NCBI GenBank assembly: GCA_003427395.1 | Contig: BFEA01000032.1 | Coordinates: 2,674,916-2,696,538 of the forward strand | Length of the DNA: 21,623 nucleotides | Source: Chara braunii | Lineage: Eukaryota; Streptophyta; Charophyceae; Charales; Characeae | Reading direction: 5' to 3' | Part shown: positions 7,357 through 17,169 of the stretch, in pieces | Position numbering within the stretch: the stretch's first letter is position 1 | Layout: every line of letters starts with the position of its first letter | Translations under genes and position numbers: made by a program | The notes under the pieces: model-generated | The model's database searches: none | Seen by the model: the letters and a program-made list of their open reading frames with translations, nothing else | Told to the model about the DNA's origin: nothing

Positions 7357-8667
7357 CCGGACTCACCTTTTAATCAGCGTCATTTACCTTTATTGGTCGA
7401 CTAGGCTCTGCGCTCAGCCTCAGATATTGACAACACTCTGTAGCTGGAATGTCTAGTTAGGCTTTCCCTCCGGAGGCGGGAATAACTGGTGCGTTTCTTG
7501 ATCTTGAGGGGTGCGCTCGATTGAGTCGGAACGCTAGGAAGCCTCGTCTTGATCTGAGAGTCGTGTGAACTGGTGACCGACGCCGCGCTCCTTCTTCCCA
7601 GTCACTTCGACCTCTCGTTTGCTTCGGAGTCGCTGACTCAGTACAAGGCTATGACGACCCTGTTAGACAACTGAGGCTAGTGTTCAGGCTAAGGGAAGAG
7701 GGAGTGATGTGATGAGTGGCGACTATAGTCAATAGGAGATAGAGAGACGAATTTTTAGGCAGAGGTGAAGGCTGAATAAAGGCTTGAGCACCACGAAGAA
7801 ACCACCAATTGCTGACCAAGATCAGTGCTTGCTCTCACTCATCGGAATAAAAGACTACTCGTGAATGCATTAATACAAGTATCCTGGACGAAGCTTTAAT
7901 CAACAACGGGAGGTGGGACGGAGATGGCTTATGTGAAGGGAGGTCACATGTCATATTGAGTAAACTGTCGAGATCAGAAACGTATAGGTTGTTATTCTCG
8001 CAGGAAAAGATGATCAAACGATTGCTATTGGCCCCTTTCGAGCACTGGGCAGGTCTTTTACCAACAATTAAGTTAAGGCTTTCTCCTTGTGATCACTGTC
8101 TGGTTGTTAAGTTTGCTTGAAAACAGACCCTTACGCTACTTGAATGAGCCCGAGGTACTTGATAGTCTTAAGAGGGGTTTGGCAAGTAAACTGCACCTAC
8201 CGAGGAGAGAGAAACTGAATAACAAAAGGTATCTGGTTGTTGCTCACTCTGCTTCCATTGCCTCAATCCCTTCTATCTGGTTTTGACTGTCATGTTGCAA
8301 GATCTGTTGGGAAATGTGACCGTTGGGTGATATAATCCTGAATGGCTTAATTATGCAGCATTCCGCCTTGCCTACTCTGAATTATGCTATCTGTGAGGCG
8401 AGAATGAGAGGACACATTTACTATGAGTCTACTGGCCCGGTGATAGGCGAGGCAGAATAAGCTCTATTCAGGACTGCATCCTTTAAACTGTCGGCAGTGC
8501 CGTTCTCTCACAAAGGAAGGTGGTGGTTGTGATGTCTTTTATTTAGCCAATTAATGACTAAACTGGGATCTGATCTGCAGACTGGAGCAAGTCAAATCTC
8601 GTTGATTGCGGGAAAGTTGCGGGCGAGTGTCTTCGATACCAATAACGCTCGCGGTATACTTGGAAAA

Positions 8668-8687
8668 TTATATATATACATATATAT
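8668..8687. repeat. Short TA-rich tract
   Basis: Alternating TA broken by one C, able to pair with itself. Likely slippage. Confidence 0.8.
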
Positions 8688-9833
8688 CTAATTATAGTAT
8701 TGGCAGAGCATATTGCTCAGTCTCTCCTCCCTGTATGTACTCTTCACGTCGAGCAGAATGTTGATCTAGCGATGAGATCGGCTACGAATCAAAAGAGAAC
8801 ACAGATCAGGGACGTCGGTCTTGTGTATGAGAGTGAACTGTCAAGTCTAAATTAAACAGATGCGTAAAGTTACAGGGGTCATGACTATGCTTTAACGGTT
8901 AGCATTGAACTGAGTAGGGCATAAGTGAAAACCTCGACAGTGATTGGGTCCAGAGATGACACTGTCCCCTTAACAAAGTAAATTAGTGGGTGACGCGAGA
9001 GTCCATGTGAGACCCCAAAAAAGGTGACCCGATTCGCTCGCTCAGTGTATGTATGGTTGGAAGCTTTAAAAGAGGGTCTCCGGTGTCTGATGGGTGGGAG
9101 ACAACGCTTTCTAAAACGAGTAGTTTACTTGCTAGTAAAATTCCTCCTGGACGGTGACTGAATGACGCTCGCTAATCAGTCCTTGATAATGAATTGACAG
9201 GCCACTCTTCTGTCAAAATTCCTCGACATGTTTGGTTAAGTCTTGTTGTTTGATTGTCCCCCACTTCAACCTTGGCTCAGTTGTGAGATCTTAACTCTCT
9301 ATGTTTAGCTTTCACTCTGGGAAGTTTATCTAGACGCTCTTGCCCTGCTGGTGAAGGCAACTAGAAAATACTATGTCCGGTAGTGGGTTCTGAGCCGGAG
9401 AAAAGAGAGTCCTCAGAATCGGCGCCCCCGTGTGATCAGATTGGTCCTCCTTATTAGCGTACCAAAGAAAACTGCAACCAACTTTGTTTTGAGATATGCT
9501 CCCAATCACAGGCCGCTGTCGGCCTACTAAATAAAAGTGCTTCGAGTCATTGTGGAGGTTTCCCTCACGAACCTATTGGACAGAGGTCTAGCGAAGACGA
9601 ATCTGGACTTGTTATGGTAAGTTAGGGGCATTCTGGTGATGCTTTGTACCTTCTGATCGGGACTGGGATGCATAGCTGAAGGGGTAAGACACCTAGGGTT
9701 ATTAATATTCCAAGTATAGTAGCTATAACGCCCCCACTCAGATATGGGTAGTAAAAAGGCCCTAATGGTATCCCTCGCACTTTACCAGGATAAGCCGGAG
9801 GTCTGGGAAGAGGAAATGCACGGAAATTGTAAT

Positions 9834-9965
9834 GAGAGAACTTGCATTGAGACTAGTGAAGGCCCAGAAAAGCGTTGAGAGAACTTGCATTGAGACTAGT
9901 GAAGGCCCAGAAAAGCGTTGAGAGAACTTGCATTGAGACTAGTGAAGGCCCAGAAAAGCGTTGAG
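9834..9965. repeat. 43-bp minisatellite, three exact copies
   Basis: The 43-bp unit beginning gagagaacttgcattgagac is present three times without a single difference (9834-9876, 9877-9919 and 9920-9962), followed by the first three bases of a fourth. Exact identity points to a recent duplication, or to an assembly artefact. Confidence 0.97.
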
Positions 9966-10348
9966 TACGTCATATACATTTACGGTCCAGGTGAAAAATT
10001 GCATGGCACCTACTCTTTTCTGAAAATAATCGAATAGGCCAGATTAAGGCTCGTGTAAAAGCAGGAAAATACCAGACTCTCTTCACGAGTTCCATTGGTA
10101 TTTTGGTTAAAGAAAAGTTTCACCCCGCCAACTGCAGTGCTTTCAAGTAATCGGTGTCCTGGTAATCTAACATCCCAAAAGCCTGGCCAGAATCACATCA
10201 CGGTCTGATTAGGATCTCAAATCTACTCTCAATCAGTTTTCGAATCAGCGATTCAACAATGTTCAGTCTTGCTAGCGTATCCCATAAGTAGACAATACAC
10301 AACTTTTGGTTCTCAATCATGTCATCAGTCAACGACGCTCTTGTGCAG

Positions 10349-10504
10349 TTGTCAGTGACCAGTACGCAACGTTGCTGTCAGTGACCAGTACGCAACGCTG
10401 CTGTCAGTGACCAGTACGCAACGCCGCTGTCAGTGACCAGTACTCAACGAAGTTGTCGGTGACTAGTATGCAACGCAACTGTCAGTGACTAGTACTCAAC
10501 GTTG
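10349..10504. repeat. 26-bp minisatellite, six copies
   Basis: Six copies in register of a unit resembling ctgtcagtgaccagtacgca followed by acgctg, at 26-bp steps from 10349. The first three differ only at the unit edges. The last three have more substitutions, so the array is older or less homogenised on its right side. Confidence 0.95.
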
Positions 10505-10527
10505 TGATCAAAGAGTGACACTCAAAG

Positions 10528-10707
10528 CAACATCCAGAAACAACATTCAGACACAACATCCAGAAACAGCGTTCAGAAACAGCGTTCAGAAACAGCGTTC
10601 AGAAACAACATCCAGAAACAACATTTAGAAACTGCATTCAGAAACAGCATCCAAAAACAGCATTCAGAAACTGCATTCAGAAACTGCATCCAGAACAACA
10701 TTCAAAA
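10528..10707. repeat. 13-bp minisatellite, about 14 copies
   Basis: A unit like cagcattcagaaa or caacatccagaaa repeats in 13-bp steps, with two shortened 12-bp copies at the right end, then fades toward 10735. The unit length is half that of the neighbouring 26-bp array. It ends about 160 bp before the start codon of the ORF at 10869. Confidence 0.93.
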
Positions 10708-10868
10708 GGCATTCAAGCAACACTCAAACAAGCGTCCAGGAGCTCGCCAGTCCATTAGCAATTGACGTCTATTTAGTGGACAGCGATTGATTCGGCCCGC
10801 TGCGGACGCCTGTCAATCAAGCACAGTCTTTTTTCCCGCTATCAGGGAGTAACTATTTACCTAAACAT

Positions 10869-11522
10869 ATGAGAGAGATCAACCCCATTTCGGTCGAGCA
10901 GCCTGTCCTCGACAGTCTCAATCGGGTAGCCTCAAAGGAGAGTTTTTCATACAGTTATGCAAAGATTGACGGCTTCAAGCGCGAAGATCTATCAATCTTC
11001 GTCGCTCTCACGGAAATTGCAGGAGGGGTAGTCAAGGACCTGCGAGTATATCTGAAGAAAGGGAATGAGACACACCCACACTTTGACGCAGTTTGGGTGG
11101 CAGCAGCTAGGTTCGTACAGTGGAAAGCTAAGAGACTTAAGGGGGACTCGAAGCTGGTCTACAGCTTTGGCCCCAAGCTCTTTACAGACTACCCCAAACC
11201 TCCGGTTCCTTATTACTTCACTGACGGATCATGCTGGGGTGACCTTGTACACCTAGCCAAGAGATACATACCGCCTGGAGTGATCGACTACGAGGCAGTG
11301 ATTGAGCCCTCCGAGTTCCCACATCTCAGGAGGGGCATTTTCTCTCAGCCATATCTTTCTACTCTATGGGAGGAGTTTTGTGCCATGGTTGACTTCCGTA
11401 TCATGGGACTGGGATGGAAGAGTTCAGAACTACCAGGCTTCAGGTGGTTTTACATTCAGAGGCCACAACCTCAGAGAGCACGGAGGCATGGCAAGAAGCC
11501 CAAACGACAGATAGCAAAATGA
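10869..11522 (+). CDS. Intact intronless ORF, 217 residues, uncharacterised
   Basis: I do not recognise this protein. The ORF runs from an ATG at 10869 to a TGA at 11520-11522 with no internal break, unlike every other coding stretch in the window. It is rich in aromatic residues (for example YPKPPVPYYFTDGSCWGDL near the middle and GFRWFYIQRPQ near the end), which suggests a folded globular domain. The last 20 or so residues are strongly basic (RARRHGKKPKRQIAK) and could be a nuclear localisation or nucleic-acid-binding tail. There is no signal peptide, membrane helix or zinc motif. It follows a cluster of minisatellites, and AT-rich DNA with an AATAAA lies about 290 bp after the stop. It could be a host orphan gene, an exon of a longer gene, or a transposon accessory gene. 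Confidence 0.6.
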   Translation: MREINPISVEQPVLDSLNRVASKESFSYSYAKIDGFKREDLSIFVALTEIAGGVVKDLRVYLKKGNETHPHFDAVWVAAARFVQWKAKRLKGDSKLVYSFGPKLFTDYPKPPVPYYFTDGSCWGDLVHLAKRYIPPGVIDYEAVIEPSEFPHLRRGIFSQPYLSTLWEEFCAMVDFRIMGLGWKSSELPGFRWFYIQRPQPQRARRHGKKPKRQIAK

Positions 11523-12162
11523 GAGTGTGAAGTTTAGAGGGATGAGTGAGGGTTCTTGATTGGTGCTGGCCATGTTCTCTTCCTTATGTACTTTCTAAGA
11601 CTATTATGAGTTCTCATTCTTCCCTTATTCATTTGTCTCTGTCATTGTTTGAGCCAGTTGGTCTTGCTTCTTGCATTGTTTTTTTGCTTGATGATTGGTT
11701 TTGTCGATGATTCTGTTACAATTCGCAAAATCAGATTGACATAATTGATGCATGCGTAACACTCCACAATTTTATGATTATTATTTGCATGATTCACTGC
11801 GGTTCCGAATCAAAATAAAAGATTCCTAAGACCGGGGACTGGCGAAGACCGTAATTGAAGGATCTCGCTCGAAGCCGGACGCACACAACAGGAAGGGATT
11901 TGCACTATTTAATTTATTTTATTTATTGCAATCACAACCAAAACCCTGCGTGACAGCCAGTTGGCTTTATGGTCGTCCGAAGTGGCCGCGACTAGAAAAA
12001 GTGCGACAGCGTGCGCAGGGAAGGGGTCATCGATTCACGCCATACCATGCACTGTTGCAATGGATACTAGACGGACCGCTAGCACTTGTGCCACAGTTGC
12101 CCGCGCTTCTCCCCCCCGCCGACCCTCGAAACATCCAAGTCATCCCACATCCCTCATACTAA
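11523..12162. other. Intergenic region with AT-rich 3' flank
   Basis: T-rich DNA follows the intact ORF to about 11800, fitting a 3' untranslated region. From about 11926 an open frame in the same register as the relic at 12163 runs to a TAA at 12160-12162, but its sequence looks non-coding. No gene is supported. Confidence 0.5.
11814..11819 (+). promoter_or_regulatory. Possible polyadenylation signal
   Basis: An AATAAA hexamer lies about 290 bp downstream of the 217-residue ORF in T-rich DNA. Plants use such signals loosely, so the hexamer alone is weak evidence. Confidence 0.3.
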
Positions 12163-13587
12163 ATGCCTCCCTTCTTTTCTTACACCACCCTCCCTTATCA
12201 ACTCACGGCGAGCCCCCATCCCATGCGCAACTTCCCCAAGTATCTGGCGGAGCTGGAGGATGCGGAGCCGCTGCCGCAAGCAGAAGAGGACATGTGGGAA
12301 TTGCATCGCGCACTGTATCGATCGGTGGTGTTAGGCATGTTTCGGTTTGACGTGTCCTACGACGATCACAACATCGCTGAGAATCTGCGGGCGTACTACG
12401 TCATCTCACGGCCCAAGCCGAAGAAGGAGGGCACGGTGGCATTGTACCCGTTCGGAGAGATCGGGACGAGCAGGCCGGGACTGCTAGAACTCATCCATAT
12501 CGAGTTGTTGTCTACCGCGAAAGTGATCGCCAGCGAAGAAGAGGATTTCCAACTCCACCTGCGAACAGCATCGGCTCCACGGCGATCTTACCACGCGGTG
12601 GTGATACCAGATTATATCGCGCGGGAGGGAGAAAAGGTGGACCGTGAGCATTGCCGACCAAAAGTCATTGCGGCCTCCCTCATCCTACCCCAAGCCAGTA
12701 GCCCCGAGGGCCATCAGGAAGATGCCCAAGAGGAGACGTCGCCAACCATCACCGGAGGCGCAAGGAAGCCGGGTGGGACCCGAAGAAGAGGTGGGCCAGG
12801 CCGGGCGGGTACGGAAGCCAGAGCCTGTTCCGGAAAGCAAGGCGACACCGATCGAGGGACCTCCACCGGGGGAAGGAGCAGGAACAAGCGGATTCCGGAT
12901 ACGCGGGAGCCCTCCGAAGCTGACACCACCGCCGCCGCTCCTTCCCGATCTCAATCTTGATGGAGCCGGCCCGTCACCACTAGTAGGAGGAGGAGGAGGA
13001 GTGGGAGGAGTACCATATCTCGCATCCAGACCCCCCATCCTCGCAGGACTTTTCCGCTTTCGCCAGCCACCCAGGCGTGCCCCGGTCATTGACCTTAGCA
13101 GTTCCTCCGAGCCGGACGGTCCACCCGACGGATGTCGCGTTCATGGTGGAGCCTGCAACAATCAGGCTCGAAGAAATCGAGGGGGCCCCACGTCCTGATC
13201 CTGCATGGGAGCCGTATCTAGAGCCGCCATTTGAGGGATGCGTTGCGGCCAGACTACCGGAATGCTCATCTACGAGGCCGGCCAGCGACCGAATGTAATG
13301 TACCATTTCCTCGTCATCGCGGTGCTCAAGAGGGAGTGAAGGCCGTATACCGAGACCCATCTGGTGATGACGGGTTCGGGAATCGCACAGTGCGGCAACG
13401 GGTCGTACAGGCTATTGCGGATCTGGCGCCACGCGGCTTGGCACATGTCCCGGGGGTGTTTCGCTATTCCTCCTTTGTCCAACACCACTTCAACGAAATG
13501 AAGGTGCCGACGACTCCGACTGAGCTGGCAGCCTTTCTTCCTCCTCTTCCTCCCCCTCTTAATCTTGAGATCCACCATTTCCTCTAA
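12163..13587 (+). pseudogene. Frameshifted ORF relic with two similar domains and Pro-rich linker
   Basis: I do not recognise the family. Reading starts at 12163 or, more plausibly, at the ATG at 12223 (MRNFPKYLAELEDAEPLP). The N-terminal domain runs to about 12640 and includes GMFRFDV, RAYYVISRPK and KKEGTVALYPF. The frame then shifts by one near 12640-12700 into a Pro/Arg/Gly-rich linker that ends in VIDLSSSSEP at about 13087-13116, a good SUMO-interaction-like motif. Another shift near 13125 leads into TIRLEEIEGAP, and a third at about 13236 into TGMLIYEAG and YHFLVIAVLKRE. The last frame, from about 13337, gives EGVKAVYRDP, RVVQAIADLAP, VFRYSSFVQHH and FLPPLPPPL and stops at a TAA. The two domains share the order GM, YxV and EGxxAxY. 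The C-terminal one resembles the extra ORF at 4242-4796. Confidence 0.5.
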
Positions 13588-13622
13588 TTTTTTCTTCTTA
13601 CCCCTGTCTTCTTCTTCTTCTG
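13533..13622. other. Pyrimidine-rich tract
   Basis: Almost entirely C and T, covering the end of the preceding relic and the bases after it. On the minus strand it would be a polypurine tract, but no LTR-like sequence follows it in that direction. Confidence 0.6.
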
Positions 13623-13653
13623 ATTACAAAGGTCGTGTGGCAAAACGCGTTGT

Positions 13654-13680
13654 GTATATATATATATATGTATATATATA
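13654..13680. repeat. (TA)n microsatellite
   Basis: Alternating TA interrupted once by TG, immediately before the hairpin cluster. Confidence 0.9.
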
Positions 13681-13690
13681 GCCATATGCA

Positions 13691-13726
13691 GATCGGGCCA
13701 GCTGACGGTGAAGGGGCCGCCCGATC
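13691..13726. repeat. Hairpin 1 of a paired repeat
   Basis: A perfect 8-bp stem, gatcgggc (13691-13698) with gcccgatc (13719-13726), encloses a 20-base loop, cagctgacggtgaaggggcc. The same layout recurs 70 bases on. Confidence 0.75.
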
Positions 13727-13760
13727 AGGTGTACAATAGGAGGGGAGATCCAGAATAGGT

Positions 13761-13804
13761 GATGAACTGGGCCAGCTAACGAAAAAGTGGCCGCCCAGAT
13801 CATC
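13761..13804. repeat. Hairpin 2 of a paired repeat
   Basis: The stem is gatga-a-ctgggc (13761-13772) with gcccag-a-tcatc (13793-13804), 11 pairs with a single A-A mismatch. The loop is again 20 bases and matches the loop of hairpin 1 at 14 of 20 positions, with both ends conserved. Compared with hairpin 1, one stem pair changes from C-G to T-A, which preserves pairing. Confidence 0.75.
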
Positions 13805-13826
13805 AAGGTAATTATGAGGCCTATAC

Positions 13827-13851
13827 AGCAGTCAGGAGACTGCTATTTTTT
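13827..13851 (+). terminator. Hairpin followed by a T run
   Basis: A perfect 7-bp stem, agcagtc and gactgct, closes a 4-base loop (agga) and is followed by atttttt. It has the form of an intrinsic terminator. In a eukaryote, a T run of this length is also the stop signal of RNA polymerase III. No transcript is known to end here. Confidence 0.45.
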
Positions 13852-13866
13852 CGGAACCCCCTGCGC

Positions 13867-13880
13867 ATCACAGATGTGAT
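13867..13880. repeat. Short palindrome
   Basis: atcaca, two bases, tgtgat: a 6-bp inverted repeat that closes the hairpin cluster. Alone it could be chance. Confidence 0.5.
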
Positions 13881-14294
13881 AAGCCAGGATCCGCACTCGG
13901 CGGCTTCTCGTACCCCTAATGGGAAATCCAACGTAGAGCCTCGAAGTAAAAATTAAAGATAATGGGTGAAAACGGTGATTCATTTTCTTTTTTTCTTTTT
14001 GTTCTTCTTTCTTTTGTTTAAGAGGGGTGGAGTAGAAAATGTAATTCGGGACTGGCGTGGCCGGTTAGCGGCTGCACTAGGAAATTCAAGAAACAATTGG
14101 GACTTAGCGGGAGTAGGAATTTTGAACTTTGAGCACGCGACGATTTTTGAATTTTTGCGCGCCACGTAAACCCGTTCTCCTGCTCTGCATCCCCATGCCA
14201 TCTTCCCTTCTTGATGTGCATCACCCTCCTGCATGTCTCTTCGTCTTCCCTCTAAGCGAAGTCCGATCCCCTCCTTCTCCTTTCCCTGCGAATG

Positions 14295-14489
14295 ATTGGC
14301 TGTCTGATTGGGATGGTTGGGGCAATAGGGTGGCCACGGGAAGCGCACCCCCCTTGGACGACCACCCCAATCACGCAGATCATTCGATTCGCCTCCTTCG
14401 ATCCTTCTGGAACGTCTGCCCTTCTTCTATCCTGATCATCTACACCCCCCGCTTCTCACAGCCTCTCCTCCACCTTCCTCGCTATAAAT
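14295..14489 (+). promoter_or_regulatory. Possible RNA polymerase II promoter
   Basis: A good TATA box (ctataaattc, core at 14483-14489) lies in a C/T-rich region, with inverted CCAAT boxes (attgg) at 14295-14299 and 14307-14311. Transcription would start near 14515, but the next ATG opens only a short ORF, so no gene can be attached. It may drive a non-coding or spliced transcript, or be fortuitous. Confidence 0.3.
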
Positions 14490-16250
14490 TCTCGCAACCC
14501 CTTCCTCTCACCCTCTTTGATCTCGGCTGCAAGTTGCGCAAGCTATGCGTGAAGCCCGCGGCGCCGGAAAGGCTCGACGAGCCCCGTGGTGGGTGGAGTG
14601 ACGACGAGTGGCGGAGTTAGCAGTAGACTTGGGGTAAGGCAGTCTGAGGGACTGAGCGGTGGTGGAGATCAGATGCCGGCAGCGGCAGGGCCTTGTGGCT
14701 ATGGTTGTCTATGGTTTGGACGGATCGGGGACTGGGCCCGGAGTGGCCAGTTGTGAGGATTTTGTGTTTTAAAACTCGCGTTTTCTCTATTGCTGCTTTG
14801 CCCCCATGTGATGTGTGCATGGTCACAATATGTGGGTGATCTGTTATGCATGTCGGGTATGAAAGTCTATGGATGTTGAATGTTTCAATAAGGACGGTAT
14901 GTGTAAGCGTACGTGTACGCGCCCCCGGGACTGATAATAAGAAGTATCGAATGTCAATTGCTGGCCTGTGTGCATGAGCTCGTCGACCTCTCCTCCTCCC
15001 ATTCTTCGTTCGACCCGTGTGGGTGTGCGGGATACGCGCCACCCTCCTTCCACTGTCTCTCTCTTTCATCGTGTGCACGTGGGGAACTCCAAGGGGAGGC
15101 CGATCGGACATAACGGTCCTCCGCGTTTCCGCGCCAAGGCCGATCTCTCTGGACCCCTCCCGGGGTTCCTGACGTTGCATTCAAGTGGACGTTACAGGAG
15201 GGAGAAAGACGGAGAAAGGAGCTAAGACTCCTAAGAGCATCTTTGCGCCGATATTCGTTGGTCCTTGCATGGAGTCAGGTTTCGTCTTGATTGACGGGAG
15301 CGAGGGCCGAGGCCCGAGCTCGGACTTTGTCTCTGTGCGTTGCAATATGCTTCCGCCATTCCCAATCGCAGATGACGACGGAGTATACTGCAACGCGGAC
15401 GTGCGGGGCACGGCGTACGGAGCCAATCGATCGTTATAACCGAACCAAGGCGTGCCACATAGGAGGGAGTGGGTTCGTGCTAATTAGGCGATTTTCTTCC
15501 CCACCTTTGATCTTGCCGTACACAGACCTCACAGTGTTGCCCTGGTCTGTGCACGCCGTGTGGAGGGTGAAGTTTAATTGCCACTGGTGCCGTCAGGGGG
15601 ACTCGTGCTCGTGGCGACGGTTGGTCCTGGGGTACGAAGGAGCCGCCCGCTTCCTCGAACTCTCCCGCGATGCGGGGGCCTTTCCCCCCGTTTCAAAACT
15701 CGGATTCCCTCGACCCGCCCGACCCCGGGCGGCCTCGTGCCGTGCCAAATGCACGGACTCGACAAGATGGACGTCGAAGCCTGAGCCGAACAGATTAGGG
15801 GGGGGGGGTTCCTGCCCCCGAAGGCCGGGTGAACTTGGCGCCTTGGGGAGCAAAACTCCCTTCCCGTCGGCTTTGTCTCTCTTCTACCCTCCCCTCTCGT
15901 TCTGTTTTCTTTCCTTTTTTCATGCGGTGACGACGGAAGGCCCGTAGGGCACCGTCGTTCGTCCCCGGCGACAGCTCAAGCCCCATCCTCGGCACCTCGG
16001 CCCGAAGCAAGAGTCCCCCGTTTCGACCGGGTGGCTCAACCCCCATAGCCAAAAATCATCGGCCACGCCCCCAACTACTCTGATCGGTGTCCGAAGAACG
16101 GAATGTCGCACAGGGCATGAGGTTTCGCATCACAAGCCCCCTCACTAGTAAGACGTTTGATATCGCACCATCTCTCCCACTCACCTCGATTCTTGGACCG
16201 GCAGACCTGCATCGGTTTTTATAACAACAACTAAGAAAAGCAAAATACAA
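14490..16250. other. GC-rich region without a supported gene
   Basis: Open frames of 60-220 codons exist on both strands and overlap each other, as expected in GC-rich DNA with few stops. None shows a domain or a consistent pattern. An 11-base G run lies at 15798-15808 and a strong hairpin at 15929-15959. An exon of a spliced gene cannot be excluded. Confidence 0.5.
15929..15959. repeat. Two-part hairpin
   Basis: The outer stem gacgacgg pairs with ccgtcgtt (one G-T pair) and the inner stem gccc pairs with gggc around a gta loop. The structure is compact and stable-looking. Function unknown. Confidence 0.5.
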
Positions 16251-17169
16251 TCCGAGTATAAAATTACTTCAATTTTCCAATTAGGGAATCACGTACAGAA
16301 CTGGAAATATGACATGTGTAATCCAGAAAAATCTACGATGATAGATTTGATATAGATTTTGATATCCCAAAAAGGATTTTCGAATCGATTCTCACACCGC
16401 AGTTTGAGAATCATTTAGCAAATGAGATTGGAGCTTTTGAGAAAATTTGTAAGAAGTCAATTCCAAATCATGCTTGGAAGTTTTTCAAGACAAAAAAGAT
16501 CATACGAAATTTATAATCAGAATTAAACAGCATCAACTACTTTGGAGTTACTAATTGAGAAATCACAGAAGAAAGCAAAAGTGGGATTCATCCTCCCAAT
16601 CAACCATAAGGATCTATCAACTCTATATTCAAATCAGATCAATCAGATCGAAATCAAATCAAAATCAGAAGATTAATAGTAATTATTTGAGTATGAGCTT
16701 CCATATTGATATGGATCAAAAAACAAAAACCAAGTTATTACCACGAAGATCATTAGCCACAGCTACAATAGAGCTTCCAAGAAAAACCTCCTCCCCCACT
16801 TCCTCAATACCCACCTACTTGCCACCTTTCCCCTCAAACCCTACCCCACCATCTTCGGGGAAAGAGAAACACACCTCCTCCCACTACTAGCCACTAGTGG
16901 CACTAGGCATCAAAGCAATGCTAACACTGACGACAACAACGGCCCTCCTCGAACCCCCCAAGGATCAGAAGACATTGTGATACCACCTCGCCAAACCTGT
17001 CATCAAGTCGTCACAGAGGGTTCAAGCCATCCTAAACATCCGTTCACTACACTATTGGGGAAAGGGGGACGAGATCAAACCCATAGCCCGCTCTGAGTCA
17101 CCGCCTCAGCCCTCTATTCGCCTTTGTTATCCTTCAATTCCAAACTTGGTGGTGTCCATCTCTTAGCTG
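16251..17169. other. AT-rich then C-rich region, no gene
   Basis: From about 16230 the composition changes abruptly to AT-rich with repeated atcaaatca-like motifs, which suggests a different origin from its GC-rich left neighbour. An open frame at 16555-16890 has a low-complexity Ser/Pro/Lys composition and is not convincing. The stretch after 16900 is C-rich with no clear frame. Confidence 0.5.

Larger units (their letters stand above)
6444..9833. other. Gene-poor DNA, no convincing coding region
   Basis: The first 800 bases are purine-rich and full of gagag motifs, perhaps an eroded continuation of the gag-like unit. The rest has balanced composition, frequent stops in all frames and no ORF over about 65 codons that looks real. 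I found no tRNA-like clover leaf, LTR pair or transposon terminal repeat. Two small repeats within it are listed separately. It may be host intergenic DNA or the non-coding body of a non-autonomous element. Confidence 0.6.

Noticed and set aside
8089-8286. A short ORF in the gene-poor region.
   Set aside because: 65 codons with no pattern, within the range expected by chance.
9834-10707. CRISPR-like array, because of regular repeats.
   Set aside because: The repeats are contiguous tandem copies with no unique spacers, and the context is eukaryotic.
13533-13622. A minus-strand polypurine tract marking another LTR element.
   Set aside because: No LTR-like block, integrase or RNase H sequence is found in the matching orientation.
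15291-15947. A 218-codon plus-strand ORF.
   Set aside because: It overlaps several other open frames on both strands in GC-rich DNA, its composition is low-complexity at the end, and no domain is visible.
16555-16890. A 111-codon ORF in AT-rich DNA.
   Set aside because: Low-complexity Ser/Lys/Pro sequence built from atcaaatca-like repeats. It looks non-coding.
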